DNA from: Patagioenas fasciata
Lineage: Eukaryota; Chordata; Aves; Columbiformes; Columbidae
DNA: 64,000 nt
Direction of reading: 5' to 3'
Assembly (NCBI RefSeq): GCF_037038585.1
Contig: NC_092521.1
Coordinates: 74,564,898-74,628,897, forward strand
Numbering within the stretch: position 1 is the stretch's first letter; every line of letters starts with the position of its first letter. The notes under the pieces are model-generated. The model had not been told where the DNA came from and ran no database searches. It worked only from the letters and a program-made list of their open reading frames with translations. Positions 13,876 through 26,400 of this stretch are shown in pieces. The translations under genes were made by a program, and so were the position numbers.

Positions 13876-16201
13876 TTAACTCTCGTCACTTAATGCCCTC
13901 CTGAAGTGTGCAATGACTACTTTTCCATCTGTGTTGCTCTTTCTTTCATCTCTTTTTCTTCCCCCCTTAAAAAAACCCCTTATTTTGGTCTGAATAATGC
14001 AGAGATTGAAGCTGGGCTCCTGAAGAGTAAAAACCACAACACAAAACAACACAGGTTCTGCTCTGAATGTGAACACCAAATGGGAAAGTCAAAGGGATCC
14101 TGGGAACAAGAACACTTTAGACTTTTAATACAAATGAAGCAAAAATTTCCCTGACACATTTCTAATGAACTTCCAGTAAATAAAGTTCATAACTGAGATG
14201 AAATTCTGTTTAATACTATTAGAGGTTCAAAAGTAATTCAGCAAAAAATACTGTATTTAAGGAAGCAAAATTTTGCTAAATCAAATATGAAACTTCCTTT
14301 CACAGAAATCCTAATTGCAATTTTTCCAGGTTTGAAAGCTTTTTGGTACCAGGAAGTTTAATTTTATTGAAAATTATCATTTTCAAGGAGAAGTCAGGGA
14401 AGAAACATTCTTTGAATACAGGTATTTCCCATAGATTAATTGTATTTGGATCATTCTTGTAATACTTGTAACTTTCTGAAAAGAAACTGCAATTCAAAGA
14501 AATGGGTGAAGCAAAATACAGGTCATCCCTTTTACATACTGAAATGTTACTGGATTTGAAGAACTCTATGGAATAGGAGTACCATGAGATGATTACTTGA
14601 ATGACCTACTTCAATGAAATTAATTCCAAACAAAACAACATCAAGGCCCTATTTAGGAAAAAATGGACTTTCAAATGTCTGCATTTGCCATGTGTACAGT
14701 TCCAGTTGTACCCTATAGCGTTGCTGACCAGGCACTGCACATTGCATTGCTGATGTCCTTGTACCACACAAGGAGCTGGAGGTAGAGAGAAGCAAGGGTG
14801 CTAAAGAGCAATAAATGGTATACTGTAAATCTCATTGCTGTACTCCAAAAAAACCCACACTGGCATCCACGCTAAGATTTGAGGACGAAAATGCAGCTGA
14901 ATGTTATCATCAGCAATCCTCTAAATCTACAGTCTGTGCAAATTCTAGGTTTACTTAAGGATGAGGTAATTTTTATAGACCCTTTTTCATTCCAGACTCC
15001 AGTTAATGCCAAACAACCATCCATTGCATTTCTTCAATAAAAGCAGAGTAACCTCAAACAAAATATGCTTTGTGAAGAACCATCCAGCCATCTAACTTGC
15101 ACATCATCTGCTTTCTTCTCCCTGTTTCTTAGGCAGCCCATCACATTTTTCCTCAAATCCATTCTCTGCTTGCTTGCTTCTTTCACATCCTTCTCACTTC
15201 CAAAGTTCAAACATGCTGGTGCTTGCACAGCATCATTTCCAACTAAATGCTCATCCATGCTTTGCCACTTTTCTTCCCACCTGCCAGGGCTGTTATTTGC
15301 TTCTGCACTCACATCCCTTTTCATGGCATCCCCTCTGCTTAGAAAGCCTAAACAGGGTTTCTTACTGTGCTGCTTTCTGCTTTTATTGCTATTATTTCTT
15401 TCAGGCTCCCTTTGCCAGCTACTCACTTCCAGTTTTCTCTTTACACTCCACCAAAGATAACACCACACCGCAGATTTATAAAATGCAGTAAGAAGGCTGA
15501 CAGCCCAGTACTGCAGATTTTTATTGCAGGCTTTGGGACAAAAAATTTCTCCTGTGATTGTTTATAAAGTGCCATGTTCACTTGCAGAACCAGAGTGTCA
15601 GTGGCTGAGGAGGTTTCTGATCTGGTGTTCAGAACTGAGAGGCTGAGGTGTTCCAGGTAATCACTTGAAATGCACGTGAAATTTTGAGCGTCAGCAAACC
15701 CGAGCTCCTAAGTATCTGCAAGTCAATAGTAAGAAGCCTTCCCTCTGGAGTTAAATTCAGCAGCAATACCTACTAAGTTATGAAAACACGCTTTTTGGGG
15801 AGAATTGATTGATTTTTAAAAATTAATCCTACTAGACCTCCATTCCAAGGATAAGGCTCAACAAGGCAAGCCTATAGCTTTCAACTGCTTTCAACATTTT
15901 TTGCCAGCACTTGAAAAAGATGACAATTTGCCAATGACCACACTTCAATGAGATCAGTAACTACTACAGATATTCCCTCTCCCAGGACTCCACTTAGTAG
16001 CCATGACACTCAATATTAGAAATTAGAGTATCTGACGATAATCAGGAAATAAGACAGCACATAGATGTTATTCCTAAAATCTCTCAACTGTAAAATTCAA
16101 ACATATTCTAATTAATTAGATCGTTTACCAGAACTCCAAATCTGACAGAAGCCTAAAATTCCTAGAAGAAGCAGCCATTTAATGAAGCATTGAAAATACT
16201 A

Positions 16202-16430
16202 CCCTGTTCTCCTGAAAATAAGACAGGGTCTTATAGCATTTTTTGCTCCAAAAAATACTTACTTTTTAAAATGGATAGCTGCCTGGACACTATTTAACTT
16301 AACTTTTTTAATGAACTGTAACTAGGGCTTGTTTTTGGAGTAGGGCTTATATTCTGAGCATCCTCAAAAATCCTGAAAAATCATGCTAGGGCTTATTTTT
16401 GGGGTAGGTCTTATTATCAGGGAAACAGGG
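16202..16430. mobile_element. MITE-like DNA transposon with terminal inverted repeats and TA flanks
   Basis: The left end (16202-16224) and the reverse complement of the right end (16408-16430) match at 20 of 23 positions. Both begin CCCTGTT and end AATAAGAC. The element is flanked by TA on each side (16200-16201 and 16431-16432), as expected for a Tc1/mariner-type target duplication. Inside, the phrase AGGGCTTATTTTTGG(G/A)GTAGG occurs in diverged copies near 16324-16350 and 16387-16410. It is 229 bases long with no coding capacity, so non-autonomous. Similar 'gaaaataagaccta' elements are widespread in amniotes; I do not assert the family name. Confidence 0.75.
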
Positions 16431-16982
16431 TACTGAATGAGAAACAACATTGATCTAATGTTTATCTAACAATGATTATTCAGAATAATGCATTTCCATC
16501 CTATATAGCACATACACTTGAAGACTTCGTCTTCCATGAATGGAGAACATTGTTAACATGATACTGCAGTCATTAATACCCTTCCCATGATCATGGGATT
16601 TCAGAGGAATAACTGTAGTACACCTTTAAGAACTACTGTAGTCTGTACAACCCACCGATACAAGTAATGGTAACAGAGTTAAGGAAGGTCTCCACGCGCT
16701 TATTTGTACAAAGCTCTTTTACGACATGTAAGTGAACCACAGTGGCTGCTAAAATGGTACTAGCATCAACTTTTATCTGTTAGCCTTTGGACTAAATGGT
16801 AGTGTATGGCTTTTTATATATCATCAGGATGTAGCAGGAACTGTAGAAAAATGCCACTTCTTTCTGCATCTTAATGGCAGCTTAATACTTGGAAACATAA
16901 TCATCACTAGAGACAGGGAGAGAGGAGCACATATATATAACAACAGCTAAATGAATCAGAATGAAAAGACAGATTTGGCCCT

Positions 16983-17150
16983 TCATATCTTTTCTTCTAT
17001 TCCTACAAGGTAAGCACACTCTCTGCAGCACAGTTCCCAGTGGCAGCCAATGCAGTGAGCATCCCGCTTGCACATCTGGAAACCACCAGCCCAGCAGCAC
17101 TCAGGCTCAGCACATCTGACGTAACCAGGCTGGACTGGAAATAACACCAT
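16983..17150 (-). other. Short cysteine-rich open reading frame (55 codons) in the VWC2 intron
   Basis: From an ATG at 17148-17150 to a TGA at 16983-16985 the minus strand encodes 55 residues with nine cysteines, at positions 13, 18, 19, 27, 33, 36, 41, 42 and 45 (PECCWAGG ... HCIGCHWELCCREC). There is no signal peptide, and I recognise no family; spacing does not fit a VWC domain. A stop (TAG) immediately precedes the ATG. The opposite strand carries a strong splice donor, ACAAG|GTAAGC, with GT at 17010-17011, so the stretch may instead be part of an antisense transcript, or simple chance. Two other frames in the same stretch are also open. Confidence 0.15.
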
Positions 17151-17337
17151 CTATCAACCTCCCTCTGAAGACTGATGATGCTAACTCTCCGTGGCCTATA
17201 GATGAAGCTATTAACTCTACAGCAGCAGTAGTTCTGCCTATGCAAAACCTGGGGGAAGAAAACAAGAGACAGAGAAGTCTTGACTATTCACCAGGCAGCT
17301 GTAAAACCTGTGGAAAATAGAGTACATATGGCAAAAA

Positions 17338-17397
17338 AGGAAAACAAACAAACAAAAACAACAAAAACAACAAAAACAAACAAACAAAACAAAACAT
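17338..17397. repeat. A/C low-complexity tract (AAACA-type units)
   Basis: Repeated AAACA and AACAAAA units in the VWC2 intron. There is no coding potential. Confidence 0.95.
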
Positions 17398-20300
17398 GTA
17401 TTTAAAATTGTTTAAAGGGAAGTTTATGACCAGATGTATAAATAGAGTTGTAGATGATGTAAGAAAGCAAACACACCATTGTGTAAACAGGTAGATTTCC
17501 CACTAGTGGGCCATGAAGAAAACAGTAGTTTAGTAAGGAAGGCAGGTTTATCCAGCAACTTAGTTTAAATTGCCATAATTGAGAAATGACAAATCATTTG
17601 CACTCATTGAAGTTCTGGTCCAAAGTAATTTGAGCTTTCTCTTCCCCCTTTCTGCATGTCAAACTCTAATTAAAAACCAAAATAATCCAAAAACAAACCA
17701 AAAAAAGTCTGAATTAAAATATATAAATATATATGTTGTGCATTTGGTTCCTTGAGTCTTGAAAACATTTACGTTTTTTAAAAAAATCAATCATAATCCC
17801 AAACTGATTTGCTAGTGTCCTGGAATTTCTAGTAATATTCCCTTGCCTATACATCTCAGGAGAACAAGAATGGGGTTAGGCTGATAAGAATAAACGTATC
17901 AGCCTTGTTTTTACTTCTCTGTGCCTTCTGTGTCACAGATGTTTCAATATCCATTTGGACTTGTTGACTACAGATTTCCAAGTTACTCATAAATAAATAG
18001 GGAATTTGGTAGCAGAGAAATTCTAAACAAAACATACAAAACAACAGCTTTCAAAAACACTAGGTCTTTCCCAAACCATATTATACTTCTGAAGAGAATT
18101 TAAGGTCCTTGTAAGACTTTTTAAGTCAGCCTGCATTTTCAAATCTTACTGTGAGATTACAAAACATCTAGTGGAGCACATGCTCAGCAATTTCCAGCCC
18201 CTGCGTACAGTTTTATTCTCATTCCATTTCACTGATAAAGGCTTCTGCTCCCAGTTCCACTCACATGGATGCTGAGATCCCTCTGCCATCCTGCCTTATG
18301 ATATGCACAGAAGAGTAGATGGGGTGCTGATGGAAACAGCTTTACGAGACCTCATCCTTCCCCTACACGTTTTGTGTCACCATCCATGTCCTTTTTGAAA
18401 ACAGAAAAACACGTGCACATACACACACGCATGAGAAAAACCTACAGGAGGTCTGTGAATCAAAGAAGAAATACATCAAACCTCCCATTCCCTGGCATAC
18501 TCAGTTTCCGAGTTAGCACTGGCTCTGGTCAGGGTATTTTTTTTTGCCATGCCAACCCATATATGAATTTAATATAAGCAAACTCCCAAACTTGCATGCA
18601 TATTTATGAAACTATGCATAAATGTTTGTGCAGGTACTGTCACTTAGAAGTTAGGAGGTCACCTTTTCCTTCCTTCAGTACTCTTTGCCACAAACAGTAG
18701 GTGCAGATACAGAGAAAAATCAGATTGCGATCCATTTATAACACCTTCCCTGACCTTAATCAAGAAATGGCATATTAGTAACCTCTCCAAGACCATCAAC
18801 TTTAAACTCTATAAATGACCTTTGAAATTGTGTGCAACTACTTGCATTTGCAATGGCTTCCACAGAGCAGCAGCAATCTGATTACATCTATACTTTACCT
18901 CTCCACATCGCAGTAGCATGGGCACATAGCTGCATTTACTTTCTTTGTACTCACAATATTGAAACCAACATTGAAGCTCAACTTAAAATCAAGGCCCCCA
19001 CATGTCAAAATAAACAGGCTGCAGTTCCACAGCCTAATTGCGCTGGTAACTTTCCTTGTACATCCCAAGTGGGCATCCCTTCTCACTCATGTTTCCAAAG
19101 CTGGCAGGGAAAGTAAAGCAGGAAGGAAAATGATGTTTCATTACAAGACGGTATCAGCACAAGAGATAAAGACTGAATGTGGTTAAACAGAAAACTGAAA
19201 GCCAAAGTCTTTTCAGAACATTTCTGTAAATGTCACCATTCGGCATTCCCTTTTTATCAAGGCTGCCAGACATGTTCCAAGGTAACAAGAAGCCCTACAG
19301 TTTTATCCTCTCACTACATGCTCAGTACAATAAGGTACATTAGGTTTGCTTTACACTACATAAAGAAAAGCAACTAATTAGAAGAGCATGCAGCAGAAGC
19401 CTTTAAAACTTGGACCGTGAGACTTATGCAGTCAATGTGCAGAAGCATCACTGTTTTGAACCACCCCTCAGAATTAACTTCTCTGGAAAAGGAGGGATCT
19501 CACAATCCATTTCCAAAAAGGTCATACCAACTAGTTGCTGTTAGAAGTACCTTCTCCCTCTTAAAGTACTGTCACCCTGAAGCTGAATGCAATCCTTGAG
19601 GTTGACATGGAAAAAGGGGAGGATGACATGATGCTTTCTGCCATGGTTTGAAAAATCACTGACGATTCACACATTACTGCCTAAAGAGAACAAGGAGAAA
19701 CACTGTGATTTATACCAGAGAGAGTGATTCTTCTCCTTAATGCACTTGTTTGTTTTTCAAGAAGGCTGAATAATGTGGAAAGACATTATGAACCAAAATT
19801 AAGTTTCCAAGAACACAGAGATACCAACAGAGAGCAGAGGCAGCAACTTATTTACAGCCTTCACAAACACATTTCTTCTTCTCCATTCTGAGAGAGACTC
19901 AAGCTGCTAGAACCCTGAACTGGACTTCGTACTCTCCTCAGCATATTCAGCTCAAAAATCTCAGGTGTATTCAGAAATGGGTTTTGAACCATCCCTGTAC
20001 CTAACAGTCACTCACAAGCCAAGTTCTTAGAGTGTGCTTGCAGATCTCAGCCACAATAAAATCCTAATGGGAAAAAAGGAAAGCTGGCAACCAGGGAATT
20101 GGCCTCAACTCCCAAAACTTTTCAGTGTAGTGCAATAAGCTGCATTTTCAATGGCAATAACATTGTACAGTGATGCTAAAAAGGCCCTGCTCTAAAAGGA
20201 CTTCCCTCAACATAAAGCTTTTCAAGTTTAGGTATCACTGTAATGCAGACTGCACACCACGTTCTTATGAAAAAGAAGGTCCATAGTCATTCTCGGAAAG

Positions 20301-20627
20301 CAAACATTATGCAACATTGGTAGCACAGTTCAAACAGCAAAAAAAACCCAAAAGAAAAATGACCGTTAGGGAAAAGGTATCATCACAGATCGAATACTAG
20401 CAACAGAAGTCAGCCCACAAAACCCTGCTTGATTCCTGCAAGGTGTAAGTTTCACAGGAAACAAACATAATGTTGGAAATTCTTGTAAAATCCATGTCAA
20501 CATCAAGTACCATCCTTTCAAGTAGCATTTTTTACTGTAAATACCAAAGGAACTAATCAAGATCAGCCACCTCATTAAAAGATGTTACAGTAGAGTAAGA
20601 AAGGTTGTGTTTAAGGGGGATATTTCA

Positions 20628-21541
<914 letters not shown>

Positions 21542-22432
21542 CTAGGAAGAGAAAGATTAGGAATGCTACAGCTTCTGCACTTCTCCCCCTCCCCACGCCT
21601 CCACCGATACAACATCTCAAACAATATGCAACCTGTCTCGGTAGTTTATGCAAAAGGCAAACAACAGCCTAGTGCTGCATCCCTCCTCCCTGGCTCTGCC
21701 AAGTCTTATAAATAGCAGGGCTCTGGACACAGACCGGGCATCTTCGGCTCTGTGAGAGCACCACACAGAACTCGGGAAGTTAGGGTGTGCAAAAGCAGAT
21801 GCATGCAAAAACAGGACATATGGGGGCTATTTTTCCTTTCAAATGACAAGATGTGAAGAGTACGGATGCTAAATTAAATGGAGCTCCCCAAAACACAGTA
21901 GAGTGCGGAACAGAAATCAGCCAATTGAGCCCTATTTGCTAGACTGCATGAACGGTATTTCCATTAACCTCTTATTCACTCTGAAGTGTGCTGGGTATTT
22001 CTTTTTTTAATACCTGCCGCTGAGCACATTTCTTTTAAAGACAACTAAAAACAAGTATATTAAAGCAAGTAGAGCTAAACTACTTCTCTTCCAAACTACC
22101 TAAACAAGCACACACCACCTTTCTCCCCGTGATTTAAAGGCAAAGCAGGGCCGTTAAGAGTTTCCGCAGCAGAGGGTTATAATTTAACCCTCGTATTCCA
22201 GGAGTTCAGCAGCACTCCCGGCTCCTGTCCTTAAAACACTGAACATTAAATCGGAAAAAAAAAAAAAAGAAATTAAAACGCCACAAACCACAATACGTAC
22301 ACTATTCCGCTATTCCGGCCACGATAAGCAAAGATGCTCCAGCCTCCCGGCACGGCCCCACCTCCGAGGTACCGCTGCTCAAAGCCATTTAAAAGCCTCC
22401 CTGCCCGTCCGCCCGCCTCCCCCGGCCCTCAC
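21542..22432 (-). other. VWC2: Probable 5' intron of VWC2 between CpG-island exon and coding exon
   Basis: Between the candidate donors in the island and the acceptor before the coding exon. It contains the TATA-like element near 21.7 kb, a poly-A run at 22256-22268 and unique sequence. Its existence depends on the splice sites being used as proposed. Confidence 0.4.
21707..21713. promoter_or_regulatory. TATA-like element close to the VWC2 coding exon
   Basis: The plus strand reads CTTATAAATAGCAGGG; the minus strand reads CTATTTATAAG. Read toward VWC2 (minus), a start about 25-30 bases on, near 21680, would give a roughly 200-base unspliced leader to the ATG at 21473. Read on the plus strand it is the better TATA match, but no gene follows in that direction. 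This could be an alternative VWC2 promoter or a chance match. Confidence 0.3.
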
Positions 22433-23450
22433 CGCCGGCACCGCGGGGCAGCGCGCTCCGCCCGCCACACGCTGCCCGGCCGCCGCGCCGCCTGCCCAAA
22501 CTTTCCGCGGGCCGGGCAGCGCCGCCCGACCCCCTCCACGCTGGGATGGGAGGGAGCCGGCGCCAGCCCCTTCCCCAGCCCGGCAGCTTCCGCAGTGACC
22601 CGGCCCGGCGCGGTGCTTCCCTACCTGCGCTGGAGCCGGGCTCAGACCCGGCGGCTCGGAAGGGCGAGTCTCGCCCCTCGCTCGGCTCCCATGGCGGGGC
22701 CGCGGGCGGGCGGCCGGCGTCGTCTTGTTGCTGCCCGCCCGCCGCGCCTCCGCGGACCCGCAAAGCCTGCAGCGCAGCGCGGCGGCCAGCCGATCCGGCC
22801 CCGCCGCCCCAGGGGCGGGCTCCGCCGTGGCCCCCGTTTCCTTCACATGGCGGCCGTGCGCCCCCGACCCCGGGGGCGGCGGCAACGGGGCAGAACTGCA
22901 GGTGCGCCCCCTCGTTCGGTGCGCTGCCGGGCCGGCGGGGAGGGGACTCGCCGCTCGCCGAGGGACGGCAGCGCCTGGTGCGGCCGCGCAGTGCCCCTAC
23001 GCGCGCCTCCCCGCCCGCGGCATGTGTGTGCGGGGGAGGTGCGTGCTGGGGCAAACCCACTCGTCCCGCAGGGCTCCACGGCGGGCACGCTCCGGGCCTC
23101 TCAGCCGCGCCAGGGGAGGGGGGAGCCTGGCGCAGCAGGAGGGCGAGTGGCTGTCGGGAGGCAACGGCGTGCAGCGCGGCTCGTTTGCGGTCAGTCCCGC
23201 ACAACGACGGCTGAAACTTTTGCCGGTGTAACGGTGCCGCTTCGGGACGTGAGCTCCGTACCCGCGCAAAGCCTGCGGCGCGATGCGGCGGAGATGGGCG
23301 CGCTCCCCGCTGTGTGCGGCGCGTACCCGCTGCCGAGGTTGCCCCCTCGGGAGAGGAGCGCGGGTGCCCGGCTGGCACCGCCGCACGCACCTGCGGGGCT
23401 CAGCTGCAAACCCGCGCTATAGCCGAGCCCTGGGCGCGGGCGGTGGTGGT
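22330..23450. promoter_or_regulatory. VWC2: CpG island, probable VWC2 promoter and non-coding first exon
   Basis: About 1.1 kb of very GC-rich, CpG-dense sequence in an otherwise AT-rich window, located 0.9-2 kb upstream of the VWC2 ATG. It contains a GC box (GGGGCGGGC near 22812-22820) and two ATGGCGG motifs resembling YY1 sites. On the minus strand there are plausible 5' splice donors: CAG|GTAGGG (GT at 22624-22623) and GCG|GTGAGG (GT at 22432-22431). Either could join to the acceptor at 21542-21543. Long open frames on both strands in this island are a product of high GC, which depletes stop codons, and are not called as genes. It could also start a divergent transcript to the right, but no exon is recognised there. 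Confidence 0.8.
22847..22855 (+). promoter_or_regulatory. YY1-like motif ATGGCGGCC in the CpG island
   Basis: CACATGGCGGCC is close to the known YY1 core (AANATGGCGGC). A second, weaker ATGGCGG lies at 22691-22697. Such motifs are common near vertebrate CpG-island start sites. Function is inferred from motif and position only. Confidence 0.35.
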
Positions 23451-26400
23451 TAAGCAGCGCTTAATCGGGGCAGCGCAGGCTGTGCCTGTCTCTGTCCACA
23501 CTGCAGCATCAGATCGCTCTGCTTTAACTCCCTCTTGTCTACAGCGTTTTCTAGCCATGAAGTGGTATATGATTTGCTCGTTGAAATATTTACCCGTTCT
23601 TTTGAATAGCTGATGAACGCTTTTGTACTTAAATATAATTATGTTTTCCTCCTTTATACTTTTTGATACAGAAAATGGGCAGAATGGTCTATTATAAAGA
23701 TCATGGCTGAAACAGAGATAGCGAGACTGTTGGGACAGAAATGCAAAAGAAAAGAGAGACAGAGATCTTTAAGCTTGATGTTTTTGTTTTGGAGCTGAGC
23801 AAGGGCTTGGAACCCAAAAGGTTATTTATTTATGTGTTTATTTGTTTTTAAGCTGCATTAACTGACACACCGGTATAATCTTCTATGAGTTTTGCTTTAC
23901 AGATGTTCCAGAGCAGTCCCAGCCGCACTAACCCTTCTGCCGCAGTAGCTCTTTTGCATATCCTACTGTGCCCTACTCAGAGCTAGGGCTGGTTTTCCCA
24001 AAGTACTTGGCATTATAACTGAAATTTTAAGGCTAGGTAAAATTTTCAGATTTTTTTTATTTTTCATTAAAATGGTGGCACTGCAATATTGATACTCAGA
24101 AGAGCAATGAAAATCTGCTGGATACTAATGTTTCACTGTTAAGTACCTTCATGAGTGCCTGTTATTTGTGAAAACCCAGACGCTCGAACTCCTCCACAGG
24201 AAGATGCAGGTGCTAAACTCTTTTTTGGCTGCTGGGTTCTCGCTATAAACATCTATGAGTCCTGTCTACCAAATTATTTCTGTTGACACCATCTCATATC
24301 TCTCAGTCAGATATTCACCAGCTAAACAATGGTTTAATCTTCTGAAACTTTAAAATGCAAGACTAAAGTTTTGAAGGATACCAAGAATTCAAATATTTCT
24401 GTAGGTTGTGCTAGTAAAATGAAATTGCAGATTGCTATGGGGCTTCTAGACTAAGTCTTATAGAGTTAAGGTAGACCTTTCTCATTACCTGATTAATAAT
24501 AATTAAGAAGTATTTGTCTTAAAATTATCATCTAATTACCTCTGAATAAAGAATGGAATCTTTGCCTCTTCTAAAAACAGTAATTTTATGACTTATGTAG
24601 CTTAAACATTGACACCGCATCACTAATTCTAGAAGAAGAACTTGAGCTTTTGCATTTACAAGCATGTAAGTTTTGCTGTAAACAGTAGCTAATTGTAGCT
24701 AGAGTAAGACAGAAGGAAATGGGGGATTTGGGAGGGCAATGCTACTTCTGTAATAAAGAGGAGAGAGAAGCCAATTTATGGTTCTAGCACTTTCATGTTT
24801 CCAGATGAAACTTTGGCACAAGACCTGAGATCTTCAGCATCCAGACCTCTCTTTGTAGAAGGTCTGCCTCACCCAGATCTAATTATACGGCACACAAATC
24901 AGCCAGGGCTGAAAGTTCAAGATACCACTGTGTAATAAGAAGGGCAAAGCCTCAGAGCACTTTCATAGCAACAAACGGCAGCTCGTCAAAGCCTTCCTGG
25001 CAAAGTAAGAGGTAAATACCCTCATACCCTCATTTCTTTATCTAAAATATTTCTCGTTGGACTTCAGTTTCTGTTTATTCAGATTCACGGGTATATTAAG
25101 TGGCAGATGGTACCTGACATTAGGACCCTTGCAGAACTGAGACCTGACTGCTGCCCTAGTATCAAACTGTCATATATTATAGTCAAACAGCAGATATTTA
25201 AGAAAGGTTTGGTGTTTCCTTCAGTGTCAATTCTGAACTAGAAGAAGAGAGAAACATGAGAATGTATTACTTGAAGGCTGCTATTAACAAGGTCTTTAAT
25301 GTGAGTTTTATAGTCCTGGTATAACACAGAAAACCCTGGAGACTGAAGTCCTTCTGTTTATTCACAGAATAAAACCACAGGCGCAGGTCTCCCCACTCTG
25401 CTTTCCCCCCAGGCAGCAGTAGGAAGGACCACTGTGTCTCTGGATGAGCATCAAAATCTGCATCTCGCTCAAGATGCTTTCCCTTCTGCTGGGTCTTGTC
25501 TATGCGATGAGAACTTTGCATTAGCTAAATCAGAGCTGGCCTGTGCACAAAACAGTCTGTGCTGGTTTAACTTAATTTTACTAGGAATTGGCTTAATTTT
25601 ACTAGGAACAGCTGAATAGAAAACAAACAGGAACACAGCAGCTGAAATAAAAATGATGCTGGCAAGGAATGACTTAAGTTAAACTGGTGTGATGACCATC
25701 TCCATTAGATCAGGTTCAAGACAGTGAGAATAGACATCCTTGCTGAAGACAGCTGGCTATTAGTCAGGGAAAGTTAAACATCTACTCCATGAGATTAGGG
25801 AGACTGAAATTTTGAACGATGTTTTTGAGAGTAACCTTGGTGTGAAAGATTGGCACCCAAGCACAAGATATATTCTTTATCAAATTAAAATCAGTTGTTT
25901 GTCTGGTTAATATCAATATAAACACAAAACCTCACAGCTATGCAGGCACTTCATCTGGACATCTAAGAGTGCTGAGGATAACCATTTTTATCCTAATATA
26001 TAGGTAAAGTGAGGATACACACATACTCATCCTCACTCTAACACACACATCCCTTTGCATGACCTCATGCAGGGAGCGTGCCCCATCATCCCTACTTTTG
26101 TTAAAGATGTATCCTCTAGTGTCTCCTGTCTTCAGTGAGAAGAGGGAAAGAAAAGAGGAGGAAGGTCCACGAAAGCCTGGGGAACCAGGCAGGGCATGAC
26201 AGGTGGGGGACAGTAGAGGACCTCCAGTGCAACTGGGGCTGTGGGGGGTATTTAGAAAACCTCACAACAACAGCAAGATGGGCTTTGGTGACACGGTGTC
26301 TGCTGAGCACTTGATGAGAACGGGGCATGCTTAGGGGGAACAGTGCCTTAGGAGGGGTGAACCACCTGTGCCCATTTCAGCTCAGCAGCTCCAGAACTTG

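Noticed and set aside
15034..15567. Overlapping open frames (144 codons minus, 131 plus) in the VWC2 intron
   Set aside because: Pyrimidine-biased composition, no homology recognised, no splice context. A frame of this length is expected by chance in 64 kb.
22334..23422. Very long open frames on both strands in the CpG island (362, 333 and 222 codons)
   Set aside because: Alanine/arginine/proline/glycine-rich in all frames, overlapping on both strands, with no recognisable domain. High GC content depletes stop codons.
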